The notes under the pieces are model-generated. The model made no database searches. It worked only from the letters and a program-made list of their open reading frames with translations, and had not been told where the DNA came from. This document shows positions 45,564 through 54,107 of a DNA stretch of 64,000 nt, piece by piece. The DNA is taken from contig NZ_CP063832.1 of the NCBI RefSeq assembly GCF_023277925.1, positions 4,400,501-4,464,500 on the forward strand, given 5' to 3'. The position numbers were made by a program, and so were the translations under genes. Source of the DNA: Pseudomonas entomophila (GTDB taxonomy: Bacteria > Pseudomonadota > Gammaproteobacteria > Pseudomonadales > Pseudomonadaceae). The stretch's first letter is position 1; each line of letters opens with the position of its first letter.

Positions 45564-46000
45564 GACGATCCGTGTCTGGCATTTGTAAAAGGGGGCGCAT
45601 CCTATACTGGCAAAGTGCTTTAAATAAATCGGAACAGCGACATGTTGTTTGTCTGAAAGCTCGTGGTAGAGCGGTTGAAAGCGGATTTTCCGGTCACCGC
45701 CCTGGTCAAGCGAGAGCGCCCTCGCTAGGTTCAACCCGGCTAATCAACACCATTATTTGTACTCATGCCTCTTGGCACCTGATGTAATTTTGCTATTATC
45801 GAAAGCCCGCCAAAATGTTCTGGAACGCCCGTTCTAGAGCCTCCGGAATTAAGTTTCAGTTAAGATTTCTCCGCTAGCGTAGGAATCCAGTCCACAGCGA
45901 CTGTGATCATTTGCCTGTGCGCGTCATCTAAATCCCCGCATAGCCAGAATCTTTCCCCGGTAAACTGGAACTTACCTTCAAACCGTCAAGAGGATGAATC
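45564..46000. promoter_or_regulatory. tolC / carbonic anhydrase divergent intergenic region
   Basis: A 437-base, comparatively AT-rich gap. It carries the second TTTTGCTATTATCGAA motif (45788-45803). On the plus strand TTGGCA, a 16-base spacer and TATTAT (ending 45799) form a plausible promoter for the carbonic anhydrase gene. On the minus strand, toward tolC, there is a 6-bp hairpin (45713-45730 region, AGCGAG/CTCGCT). No gene is supported here. Confidence 0.45.
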
Positions 46001-46720
46001 ATGCCCATCAAGGACCCATCCAAGGTTGTCCCGGCCGCACCCGCCGAAAGCGCCGATGCCGCCCTGAAGCATATCGTCGACGGCTTCCTGCGGTTCCACA
46101 CCGAAGTCTTCCCCGAGCAGCAGGAGCTGTTCAAGAAGCTGGCCACCGCGCAAAAGCCGCGGGCCATGTTCATCACCTGCGCCGACTCGCGCATCGTCCC
46201 CGAGCTGATCACCCAGAGCTCGCCGGGCGACCTGTTCGTCACCCGTAACGTCGGCAACGTCGTGCCGCCGTATGGCCAGATGAATGGTGGTGTCTCCAGC
46301 GCCATCGAATACGCGGTGCTGGCGCTGGGCGTGCATCACATCATCGTCTGCGGCCACTCCGACTGCGGCGCGATGCGCGCGGTGCTCAACCCGCACTCGC
46401 TGGACAAGATGCCGACCGTTTCCGCCTGGCTGCGCCATGCCGAAGTGGCGCGCACGGTGATCGAGGACAACTGCTCCTGCGGTAGCGAGCATGAAAGCAT
46501 GCAGCTGCTGACCAAAGAGAACGTCATCGCCCAGCTGCACCACCTGCGCACTCACCCTTCGGTCGCCTCGCGCCTGGCGGCCGGCCAGTTGCACATCCAT
46601 GGCTGGATCTACGACATCGAAACCAGCCAGATCGAAGCCTACGATGCCGCCAGCGACCGCTTCCTGCCGCTGACCGCAGGCCAGCCGATCCCCTCCGCTA
46701 CTCCGAGAGGCCGCTACTAA
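46001..46720 (+). CDS. Beta-class carbonic anhydrase
   Basis: Interconverts CO2 and bicarbonate. The 239-residue protein has the zinc site and catalytic dyad of beta-class enzymes: Cys60 and Asp62 in ITCADSR, His119 and Cys122 in CGHSDCGAM. The gene lies 189 bases upstream of a SulP transporter on the same strand. This pairing, with the SulP possibly carrying bicarbonate, is also seen in other pseudomonads. Start ATG at 46001 follows CAAGAGGA. Confidence 0.96.
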   Translation: MPIKDPSKVVPAAPAESADAALKHIVDGFLRFHTEVFPEQQELFKKLATAQKPRAMFITCADSRIVPELITQSSPGDLFVTRNVGNVVPPYGQMNGGVSSAIEYAVLALGVHHIIVCGHSDCGAMRAVLNPHSLDKMPTVSAWLRHAEVARTVIEDNCSCGSEHESMQLLTKENVIAQLHHLRTHPSVASRLAAGQLHIHGWIYDIETSQIEAYDAASDRFLPLTAGQPIPSATPRGRY

Positions 46721-46756
46721 GCGCCCCGAACACGCTGAAACGACCTTGATAGCCGG

Positions 46757-46775
46757 CTGCACCCGATGGGTGCGG
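46757..46775 (+). terminator. Hairpin after the carbonic anhydrase gene
   Basis: CTGCACCC pairs with GGGTGCGG (one G-T pair) over a 3-base loop, 36 bases after the stop. No T-tract, so termination is uncertain. Confidence 0.35.
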
Positions 46776-46909
46776 CGCGGTCTTCGCCTGCCTTGAATTT
46801 CCCTGGACGCCTTGCCGGCAAAACCGCTGGCGGCCCGCGCCTGCGCGCGATTCAGGGATCCCCGTGCCTACGGCCAGAGGAATGGCCGTGAACTTGAGAA
46901 AGGAGCGTC

Positions 46910-48445
46910 ATGGTGAACAAGACACAGATCAAAGCGGCATTGCCGCGTGAGTTACTGGCCTCGGTGGTGGTGTTCCTGGTGGCCCTGCCATTGTGCATGG
47001 GCATTGCCATCGCCTCCGGTATGCCCCCGGCCAAAGGCCTGATCACCGGCATCATCGGCGGCGTCGTGGTGGGCTTCCTGGCGGGTTCGCCATTGCAGGT
47101 GAGCGGCCCGGCGGCGGGCCTGGCGGTGCTGGTATTCGAGTTGGTGCGTCAGCATGGCATGGCCATGCTCGGGCCGATCCTGTTGCTGGCGGGGTTGCTG
47201 CAGTTGCTGGCCGGGCGCCTGCGGCTGGGCTGCTGGTTCCGGGTGACGGCGCCGGCGGTGGTGTACGGCATGCTCGCCGGTATCGGCGTGCTGATCGTGC
47301 TGTCCCAGGTGCATGTGATGTTCGACACGGCGCCGCAGCCGTCGGGTGTGGATAACCTGCTGGGCTTCCCGGCGACGCTGGCTTCGGCCCTGCCTCTGGA
47401 AAGCGCGGGCAATGGCTGGCAGGCCGGCGCACTGGGCTTGGGCACCATCGCCATCATGTGGGGCTGGGAGCGCTTTCGCCCGCAACGTCTGCGCTTCATC
47501 CCCGGTGCGCTGCTCGGGGTCGCGGCGATGACTGTCGTCAGCTTGTGGCTGGCACTGCCGGTCAATCGTGTGCAGGTGCCTGCCGACCTGTCCCAAGCCA
47601 TCGACTGGCTGCGCCCGGACGATTTGCTCAAGCTGGCCGACCCGACGTTGTTGGTAGCGGCCTTTGCCCTGGCGTTCATCGCCAGTGCCGAAACGTTGCT
47701 GTCGGCTGCCGCAGTGGATCGCATGCACAGCGGCCAGCGGTCGGACTTCGACCGTGAACTGTCGGCGCAGGGTGTCGGTAACATGCTCTGCGGCGTGCTC
47801 GGCGCGCTGCCGATGACCGGGGTGATCGTGCGCAGCTCGGCCAACGTGCAGGCCGGCGCGCAGACCCGGGCTTCGGCGATTCTGCATGGCCTGTGGTTGC
47901 TGGCCTTCGTGGTCGCGTTGAGCAGCGTGCTGCAGCAGATCCCGGTAGCGAGCCTGGCGGGTGTGCTGGTGTACACCGGCGTGAAGCTGGTGGATTTCAA
48001 GGCGTTCCGTAGCCTGGGCCGTTATGGGCGGATGCCGATGTTCACCTATGCCGCCACGGCACTGGCGATCGTGTTCACTGACTTGTTGACCGGTGTGCTG
48101 CTGGGATTCGCCCTCACCTTGCTGAAGCTGGCGTTCAAGGCGGCGCGGTTGAAGATCAACCTGGTGGCGCTGGAAGCGCCGGGGCATATGGAGCTGCGCA
48201 TGAGTGGGGCGGCGACCTTCCTCAAGGTGCCGGCGCTGACCCAGGTGCTGGAGACCGTGCCGGAAGGGACGACGCTGCATGTGCCGTTGGGCAACCTGAG
48301 TTATATCGACCACTCCTGCCTGGAACTGCTGGAGGACTGGGGGCGCAGTGGCGCGGCCAAGGGGGCGCGGTTGGTGCTGGAGGAGCGGCGGCTGAAGCGA
48401 CGGGTCGAGGGTAGGTTACGGACTACGGCAGGCGTTGAGGCGTGA
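46910..48445 (+). CDS. SulP family anion transporter, possible bicarbonate carrier
   Basis: A 511-residue SulP/SLC26 transporter with about 11-12 hydrophobic segments over residues 15-420 (VVVFLVALPLCMGIAIASGM is the first conserved block) and a C-terminal STAS-like domain at about 430-511. AAAGGAG precedes the ATG. Being next to a beta carbonic anhydrase points to bicarbonate transport, but sulfate or other anions are equally possible on sequence alone. It is only distantly similar to the SulP protein at 13645-15210. Confidence 0.9.
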   Translation: MVNKTQIKAALPRELLASVVVFLVALPLCMGIAIASGMPPAKGLITGIIGGVVVGFLAGSPLQVSGPAAGLAVLVFELVRQHGMAMLGPILLLAGLLQLLAGRLRLGCWFRVTAPAVVYGMLAGIGVLIVLSQVHVMFDTAPQPSGVDNLLGFPATLASALPLESAGNGWQAGALGLGTIAIMWGWERFRPQRLRFIPGALLGVAAMTVVSLWLALPVNRVQVPADLSQAIDWLRPDDLLKLADPTLLVAAFALAFIASAETLLSAAAVDRMHSGQRSDFDRELSAQGVGNMLCGVLGALPMTGVIVRSSANVQAGAQTRASAILHGLWLLAFVVALSSVLQQIPVASLAGVLVYTGVKLVDFKAFRSLGRYGRMPMFTYAATALAIVFTDLLTGVLLGFALTLLKLAFKAARLKINLVALEAPGHMELRMSGAATFLKVPALTQVLETVPEGTTLHVPLGNLSYIDHSCLELLEDWGRSGAAKGARLVLEERRLKRRVEGRLRTTAGVEA

Positions 48446-48454
48446 GTGAGACAG

Positions 48455-48499
48455 TTCACCGGCAAGCCGGCTCCTACCTGGAGCCGGCTTGCCGGTGAA
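48455..48499. repeat. Perfect REP-type inverted repeat, terminator-like
   Basis: Two perfect 20-base arms, TTCACCGGCAAGCCGGCTCC and its inverse, with a 5-base loop, between the convergent SulP gene and the gene at 48518-49159. Confidence 0.9.
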
Positions 48500-48517
48500 T
48501 GGCTGCAAACAGTCAGC

Positions 48518-49159
48518 TCAAGCCGACTGCCCCAGTTCGACCCCGAGCTGGCGCGACAGGCACGGCCAGCGTTTCCAGGCTGCGCCGGTTTCCGGGCTCG
48601 ACAGCCTGTCGCGGTAGGTTTCCACCGATTCGGCGGCAAAACTCTCGTCATCGAGCATTTCATCCACCGAATGGTGCACCACCTCGTCCAGCTGGTTGGC
48701 GAAGGTCTCGCCAATCAACTGGTGGGCGATCAGGTTGGCCACCGTGGTGTCCACCGGAATCAGCGGCTGCTGGAAGTGGCGGATGTACAGGTCGTTGACC
48801 TCCTCGACCAGGCGGTGCGCCAGGTAGGCCTCGTCCAGCAGGCAGTCGAGACCGACATGGCCGGCCATCACGCTGGGCGGCTGCAGGAAGTAGGCTTCGG
48901 CGATTTTCAGCACCGGTTTGATCTGCGACTCGATGCCGGCCTCAAGCGCCACGTTATGCGCGGCCTCGAGCAGTTCCGGAACCTCGTTGATGTAGGCGCT
49001 GACGAAACGTGCCAGCGTACCCTGGGCATCCTGCTGGGGTAATTGGATCGAGGGATGCAGGTGTGGCAGTTGCAGTTCGAGGCGGGCTTTCAGTTGGCCT
49101 GTGCGGCTCTCATGTTGATGGGCGGTTTCGATCTGCTCGCGTACAGCAGCGATGTTCAT
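48518..49159 (-). CDS. Conserved protein of unknown function
   Basis: A 213-residue soluble, acidic protein with no signal peptide or membrane segment. It is predicted mostly helical (LARFVSAYINEVPELLEAAHNVALEAGIE and AYLAHRLVEEVNDLYIRHFQQ, in parts). Repeated acidic helix turns such as DEMLDDESFAAESVE stand out. TGGAG precedes the ATG. It sits between the SulP gene and coxB, where a conserved hypothetical gene also occurs in other Pseudomonas genomes. I do not recognise a domain. Confidence 0.8.
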   Translation of the reverse strand: MNIAAVREQIETAHQHESRTGQLKARLELQLPHLHPSIQLPQQDAQGTLARFVSAYINEVPELLEAAHNVALEAGIESQIKPVLKIAEAYFLQPPSVMAGHVGLDCLLDEAYLAHRLVEEVNDLYIRHFQQPLIPVDTTVANLIAHQLIGETFANQLDEVVHHSVDEMLDDESFAAESVETYRDRLSSPETGAAWKRWPCLSRQLGVELGQSA

Positions 49160-49361
49160 GACAACTCCAGGGACAAGGCGTTACAAACGGAAGACACTAA
49201 GTTAGCTTGCTTACGAGAATGCCTAAGACGCATTTGTTATATCTCTGAGACACGTGTAGGAAATTGGCTATATCAATGTGCCATCATTGTGTCCCGCCCC
49301 AGTATTCATGCGGCTTTCAGCGCAAACGTTTGGATGGGTGAAGATCATTTAAAACCCTTCA

Positions 49362-49389
49362 TTGCGCACCATTGGTCGGTGTCTATACT
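49362..49389 (+). promoter_or_regulatory. Candidate promoter of the cytochrome oxidase operon
   Basis: TTGCGC (49362-49367), a 16-base spacer and TATACT (49384-49389). The C before it gives CTATACT, the extended -10 favoured by RpoS; published work reports stationary-phase control of aa3 oxidase in pseudomonads. The region 49160-49538 otherwise shows no gene. Confidence 0.45.
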
Positions 49390-49538
49390 CCGCTTGAAAC
49401 GTGATTCGTTGATGAGGCCCGACTGCCGTTTGCAGGGGGCTCGGTCGTCGAAGCCAGGCAGTCTTGGCCACCGTTCCCCCCTATGTCGTAAGGTCGTCCG
49501 CGCCTCCGGGACTACAAGAACGATAAGGGGAACCCGCA

Positions 49539-50666
49539 ATGATGCGACATCCACATGTCTGGATGGGCCTGTTGCTGTGGTCGGTGTTTGGTCAGGCACA
49601 GGCGGCATGGACCGTGAACATGGCTCCCGGGGCGACGGACGTCTCCAACGCCGTGTTCGACCTGCACATGACCATCTTCTGGATCTGCGTGATCATTGGC
49701 ATCGTGGTGTTCGGCGCGATGTTCTGGTCGATGGTCATCCACCGCCGCTCCACCGGCCAGCAGCCCGCGCATTTCCATGAGCACACCTGGGTGGAAATCC
49801 TCTGGACCGTCGTCCCCTTCCTTATCCTCGTGGCCATGGCCATCCCGGCCACCAAGACCCTGATCGACATCTACGACGCCAGTGAGTCGGACATCGACAT
49901 CCAGGTCACTGGCTACCAGTGGAAGTGGCACTACAAGTACCTGGGCCAGGACGTGGAGTTCTTCAGTAACCTGGCCACCCCCGCCGACCAGATCCACAAC
50001 AAGGCGCCCAAGGACGAGCACTACCTGCTTGAAGTCGACCAGCCGCTAGTGCTGCCGGTAGGGGCCAAGGTGCGCTTTCTGGTCACTGCCGCCGATGTCA
50101 TCCATTCGTGGTGGGTGCCCGCCTTCGCGGTCAAGCGCGACGCCATTCCCGGCTTCGTCAACGAGGCCTGGACCCGCATCGAGAAGCCCGGCATCTACCG
50201 TGGCCAGTGCACCGAACTGTGTGGCAAGGACCATGGCTTCATGCCGGTGGTGGTGGAGGTGAAGTCCAAGGCCGACTACGAGACCTGGCTGGGCGAGCGC
50301 AAGGCCGAGGCGGCCAAGCTCAAGGAGCTGACCAGCAAGGACTGGACCCTGCAGGAGCTGGTCGAACGCGGCGACAAGGTCTACCACACCACCTGCGTGG
50401 CCTGCCACCAGGCCGAGGGCCAGGGCCTGCCGCCGATGTTCCCGGCACTCAAGGGCTCGAAGATCGCCACCGGGCCGAAGGAAGGCCACCTGAGCATCGT
50501 CTTCCACGGCAAACCCGGCACTGCCATGGCCGCGTTCGGCAAGCAGCTGTCGGAAGTCGACATCGCCGCCGTGGTCACCTACGAGCGCAACGCCTGGGGC
50601 AACAACAAGGGCGACATGGTCACGCCGAAGGACGTGCTGGCGCTCAAGCAGGCAGAAAGCAAATGA
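49539..50666 (+). CDS. coxB: Cytochrome c oxidase subunit II with C-terminal cytochrome c domain
   Basis: Subunit II of the aa3 (caa3-type) oxidase; receives electrons at the CuA centre. The 375-residue protein has a signal/first hydrophobic segment, two membrane helices (about 40-66 and 84-104), the CuA ligands His189, Cys224, Cys228, His232 and Met235 in CTELCGKDHGFM, and a fused cytochrome c domain with heme motif CVACH at 286-290 and a distal methionine near MAAFG. AAGGGG precedes the ATG. It is the first gene of the oxidase operon. Confidence 0.97.
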   Translation: MMRHPHVWMGLLLWSVFGQAQAAWTVNMAPGATDVSNAVFDLHMTIFWICVIIGIVVFGAMFWSMVIHRRSTGQQPAHFHEHTWVEILWTVVPFLILVAMAIPATKTLIDIYDASESDIDIQVTGYQWKWHYKYLGQDVEFFSNLATPADQIHNKAPKDEHYLLEVDQPLVLPVGAKVRFLVTAADVIHSWWVPAFAVKRDAIPGFVNEAWTRIEKPGIYRGQCTELCGKDHGFMPVVVEVKSKADYETWLGERKAEAAKLKELTSKDWTLQELVERGDKVYHTTCVACHQAEGQGLPPMFPALKGSKIATGPKEGHLSIVFHGKPGTAMAAFGKQLSEVDIAAVVTYERNAWGNNKGDMVTPKDVLALKQAESK

Positions 50667-50697
50667 ACCGGTGCCCTAGGGTTGCAGGAGACAGGAC

Positions 50698-52287
50698 ATG
50701 AGTGCAGTGATCGACGACCACGCCCACGGTCATGAACACGCCCACGGCCCGGCCAAGGGCCTGATGCGCTGGGTGCTGACCACCAACCACAAGGACATCG
50801 GCACGATGTACCTGTGGTTCGCCTTCACCATGTTCCTGCTCGGCGGTTCGTTCGCCATGGTGATCCGCGCCGAGCTGTTCCAGCCCGGGCTGCAGATTGT
50901 CGAGCCGGCGTTCTTCAACCAGATGACCACCATGCACGGGCTGATCATGGTGTTCGGCGCGGTGATGCCGGCCTTCGTCGGGCTGGCCAACTGGATGATC
51001 CCGCTGATGATTGGTGCCCCGGACATGGCCCTGCCGCGCATGAACAACTTCAGTTTCTGGCTGCTGCCGGCGGCGTTCCTGCTGCTGGTCTCGACCCTGT
51101 TCAGCCCTGGCGGCGGGCCCAACTTTGGTTGGACCTTCTACGCCCCGCTGTCGACCACCTACGCCCCGGCCAGCGTAACGTTCTTCATCTTCGCCATCCA
51201 CTTGATGGGCATCAGCTCGATCATGGGCGCGATCAACGTGATCGCCACCATCCTCAACCTGCGCGCCCCAGGCATGACCCTGATGAAGATGCCGCTGTTC
51301 GTCTGGACCTGGCTGATCACTGCGTTCCTGCTGATCGCGGTGATGCCGGTGCTGGCCGGCGTGGTGACCATGATGCTGATGGACATCCACTTCGGCACCA
51401 GCTTCTTCAGTGCCGCCGGCGGCGGTGACCCGGTGCTGTTCCAGCACGTGTTCTGGTTCTTCGGCCACCCCGAGGTGTACATCATGATCCTGCCCGCCTT
51501 CGGCGCGGTCAGTTCGATCATCCCGGCATTCTCGCGCAAGCCGCTGTTCGGCTACACCTCGATGGTCTACGCCACCGGGGCGATCGCCTTCCTGTCGTTC
51601 ATCGTCTGGGCACACCACATGTTCGTGGTGGGCATACCGGTGGTCGGCGAGCTGTTCTTCATGTACGCCACCATGCTGATCGCCGTGCCCACCGGGGTGA
51701 AGGTGTTCAACTGGGTCAGCACCATGTGGGAGGGCTCGCTGACCTTCGAGGCGCCGATGCTGTTCGCCATCGCCTTCGTCATCCTGTTCACCATCGGCGG
51801 GTTCTCCGGGCTGATGCTGGCCATCGCCCCGGCGGACTTCCAGTACCACGACACCTACTTCGTCGTGGCGCACTTCCACTACGTGCTGGTGCCCGGGGCG
51901 ATCTTCGGCATCTTCGCCTCGGCGTACTACTGGCTGCCGAAGTGGACCGGCCACATGTACGACGAAACCCTGGCCAAGCTGCATTTCTGGCTATCGTTCG
52001 TGGGCATGAACATGGCCTTCTTCCCCATGCACTTCGTCGGGCTGGCCGGCATGCCGCGGCGGATCCCCGACTACAACCTGCAGTTCGCCGACTTCAACAT
52101 GGTGTCGTCGATCGGTGCGTTCATCTTTGGTGCCACCCAGGTGTTCTTCCTGTTCATCGTCATCAAGTGCATCCGCGGGGGTACGCCGGCCCCGGCCAAG
52201 CCCTGGGATGGCGCCGATGGTTTGGAGTGGACGGTGCCGTCGCCGGCGCCCTACCACACTTTCCAGACCCCGCCGGACGTGAAGTAG
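50698..52287 (+). CDS. coxA: Cytochrome c oxidase subunit I
   Basis: Catalytic heme-copper subunit. The 529-residue protein has 12 membrane helices, the CuB ligand and cross-linked tyrosine block WFFGHPEVYIMILPAFG, the HH pair in VWAHHMFVVG, and the FVVAHFHYVL helix that ligates the hemes. The N-terminal ends in a histidine-rich AHGHEHAHGP segment, possibly copper-related. AGGAGACAGGAC precedes the ATG, 31 bases after coxB. Confidence 0.98.
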   Translation: MSAVIDDHAHGHEHAHGPAKGLMRWVLTTNHKDIGTMYLWFAFTMFLLGGSFAMVIRAELFQPGLQIVEPAFFNQMTTMHGLIMVFGAVMPAFVGLANWMIPLMIGAPDMALPRMNNFSFWLLPAAFLLLVSTLFSPGGGPNFGWTFYAPLSTTYAPASVTFFIFAIHLMGISSIMGAINVIATILNLRAPGMTLMKMPLFVWTWLITAFLLIAVMPVLAGVVTMMLMDIHFGTSFFSAAGGGDPVLFQHVFWFFGHPEVYIMILPAFGAVSSIIPAFSRKPLFGYTSMVYATGAIAFLSFIVWAHHMFVVGIPVVGELFFMYATMLIAVPTGVKVFNWVSTMWEGSLTFEAPMLFAIAFVILFTIGGFSGLMLAIAPADFQYHDTYFVVAHFHYVLVPGAIFGIFASAYYWLPKWTGHMYDETLAKLHFWLSFVGMNMAFFPMHFVGLAGMPRRIPDYNLQFADFNMVSSIGAFIFGATQVFFLFIVIKCIRGGTPAPAKPWDGADGLEWTVPSPAPYHTFQTPPDVK

Positions 52288-52297
52288 GAGCCCTGCG

Positions 52298-52855
52298 ATG
52301 GACGGCCTGTCGCTCAAACGCCTGGTCACCCGCCTGCTGATGCTGACGGTGGTGATGTTCGCCTTCGGCTTCGCCCTGGTGCCGATCTATGACGTGATGT
52401 GCAAGGCCTTCGGCATCAATGGCAAGACTGGCGGGCAGTACGAGGGCAGCCAGGTCAGCGACCCGTCGCGTTCGGTACGGGTGCAGTTCATGTCGACCAA
52501 TGCCGGCGACATGAGCTGGGAGTTCCACTCCACCGCCGACCAGCTCGAGGTCAACCCGGGAGCGGTGAACCAGATGATCTTCATCGCCCGCAACCCCACC
52601 GACAAGCCCATGAGCGCCCAGGCCATCCCCAGCATCACCCCGGCCGAGGCCGCGGCGTACTTCCACAAGACCGAGTGCTTCTGCTTCACCCAGCAGGTGC
52701 TGCAGCCGGGGGAGCGCATCGAGATGCCGGTGCGTTTCATCGTCGACCGCGACCTGCCGGAGTCGGTGAAACACCTGACCCTGGCCTACACCCTGTTCGA
52801 CATCACCGCTCGCCACCCTCCGGTCGCCCATGTCGCGACCGAGGCCGCCCGTTGA
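52298..52855 (+). CDS. ctaG: Cytochrome c oxidase assembly protein CtaG (Cox11)
   Basis: Membrane-anchored copper chaperone that inserts CuB into subunit I. The 185-residue protein has one N-terminal membrane helix (LLMLTVVMFAFGFALVPIYDVMCKAFG region) and the Cox11 copper site CFCFTQQ near residue 127. AGGAG precedes the ATG, 10 bases after coxA; the next gene coxC begins 16 bases after its stop. Confidence 0.96.
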   Translation: MDGLSLKRLVTRLLMLTVVMFAFGFALVPIYDVMCKAFGINGKTGGQYEGSQVSDPSRSVRVQFMSTNAGDMSWEFHSTADQLEVNPGAVNQMIFIARNPTDKPMSAQAIPSITPAEAAAYFHKTECFCFTQQVLQPGERIEMPVRFIVDRDLPESVKHLTLAYTLFDITARHPPVAHVATEAAR

Positions 52856-52871
52856 GGGAAGGAGATCAACC

Positions 52872-53759
52872 ATGGCAAGCCACGAGCATTACTACGTCCC
52901 GGCGCAGAGCAAGTGGCCGATCATCGCCACGATCGGCATGTTCATCACCGTGTTCGGCCTGGGCACCTGGTTCAACGACCTCAAGGCCGGCCACCCGGAA
53001 TCCCACGGGCCGCTGATCTTCTTCGTCGGCGGGTTGTTCCTGGCGTACATGTTGTTCGGCTGGTTCGGCGCGGTGGTCAAGGAGAGCCATGCGGGGCTTT
53101 ACAGCGCGCAGATGGACCGCTCGTTCCGCTGGGGCATGAGCTGGTTCATCTTCTCGGAGGTGATGTTCTTCCTGGCGTTCTTCGGGGCGCTGTTCTATGT
53201 GCGGGTGCTGGCAGGGCCCTGGCTGGGGGGCGAGGGGCACAAGGGCGTGGCGCACATGCTCTGGCCCAACTTCGAGTTTGTCTGGCCACTGCTGCACACG
53301 CCCGATCCGAAACTGTTCCCGCCACCGAAGGAAGTCATCGACCCGTGGCACCTGCCGTTGATCAACACCATCCTGCTGGTGAGCTCCAGCGTGACCGTGA
53401 CCATCGCCCACCATGCCTTGCGCAAGGGGCATCGCGGCCCGCTGAAACTCTGGCTGGGGCTGACGATCCTGCTAGGGCTGTCATTCCTGGCGTTGCAGGC
53501 CTACGAGTACCACGAGGCCTACACCAAGCTGGGGTTGACGCTGGGGTCTGGGATCTATGGCGCGACGTTCTTCATGCTCACGGGCTTTCACGGTGCGCAT
53601 GTGACGTTGGGGACGGTGATCCTGTTCGTGATGTTCTGCCGGGTGTTGCGGGGGCATTTCAACCCGGAGAAGCACTTCGGCTTCGAGGCGGCGAGCTGGT
53701 ACTGGCACTTCGTCGATGTGGTGTGGGTGGGGTTGTTCATCTTTGTGTATGTGCTGTAG
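52872..53759 (+). CDS. coxC: Cytochrome c oxidase subunit III
   Basis: Subunit III of the aa3 oxidase, 295 residues with seven predicted membrane helices. Conserved blocks: FIFSEVMFFLAFFGALFYVR, LPLINTILLVSSSVTVTIAHHAL, FMLTGFHGAHVTLGT and WYWHFVDVVWVGLFIFVYVL (quoted in parts). The ATG at 52872 follows AAGGAG. The stop codon is inside the REP unit that begins at 53755. Confidence 0.97.
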   Translation: MASHEHYYVPAQSKWPIIATIGMFITVFGLGTWFNDLKAGHPESHGPLIFFVGGLFLAYMLFGWFGAVVKESHAGLYSAQMDRSFRWGMSWFIFSEVMFFLAFFGALFYVRVLAGPWLGGEGHKGVAHMLWPNFEFVWPLLHTPDPKLFPPPKEVIDPWHLPLINTILLVSSSVTVTIAHHALRKGHRGPLKLWLGLTILLGLSFLALQAYEYHEAYTKLGLTLGSGIYGATFFMLTGFHGAHVTLGTVILFVMFCRVLRGHFNPEKHFGFEAASWYWHFVDVVWVGLFIFVYVL

Positions 53760-53824
53760 GGGCAGCGTCAGCCGCGACGCAGGCACCCGCTTTGTGGGTG
53801 ATCGCGGCTGACGCCGCTCCTACA
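53755..53824. repeat. REP inverted pair overlapping the coxC stop
   Basis: Arms 53755-53777 and 53802-53824 are near-perfect inverses with the GTCAGCCGC / GCGGCTGAC core. The first arm supplies the coxC TAG. Confidence 0.85.
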
Positions 53825-53840
53825 GGGGGTGGAGGTGATT

Positions 53841-54044
53841 TCAGAAGGGGGCGTGCGATACCAGCTGGCCGCTGATGAAGCCCCAGGCCACCAGCCCGAT
53901 GGTCAGGGCCGCCAGGGTGACACGCACGGTCAGGGCCTTGAGCAGGCGGGTCGAGTGGTCATCGTCCTTGACCAGGAATACCAGGCCACTGAACAGGCTG
54001 GCGACCGTGGCCAGCAGCATCAGGACAATCGCGGCCTTGAGCAT
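53841..54044 (-). CDS. Small two-helix membrane protein (DUF2909 family)
   Basis: A 67-residue protein with two hydrophobic helices, AAIVLMLLATVASLFSGLVFLV and TVRVTLAALTIGLVAWGFISG (in parts), and an acidic loop KDDDHSTR between them. This fits the twin-helix DUF2909 family found beside cox genes. It is encoded on the strand opposite to the operon, between coxC and SURF1. Probably inner membrane; function unknown. Confidence 0.85.
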   Translation of the reverse strand: MLKAAIVLMLLATVASLFSGLVFLVKDDDHSTRLLKALTVRVTLAALTIGLVAWGFISGQLVSHAPF

Positions 54045-54107
54045 GGCGCTACTCCGGGGGGATGCGGTGATGAGGACAAGTATAGCGGTTGCCCAGACGA
54101 GGCCCCG

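Noticed and set aside
45658..45742. tRNA-like stretch upstream of tolC (GAGCGGTTGAA and GGTTCAACC)
   Set aside because: D-loop and T-loop words are present but no consistent acceptor or anticodon stem could be drawn; kept only as a curiosity near the secretion locus.
53829..54107. Upstream extension of the SURF1 frame
   Set aside because: It is antisense to the DUF2909 gene and overlaps a REP; the ATG at 54108 gives the family N-terminus.
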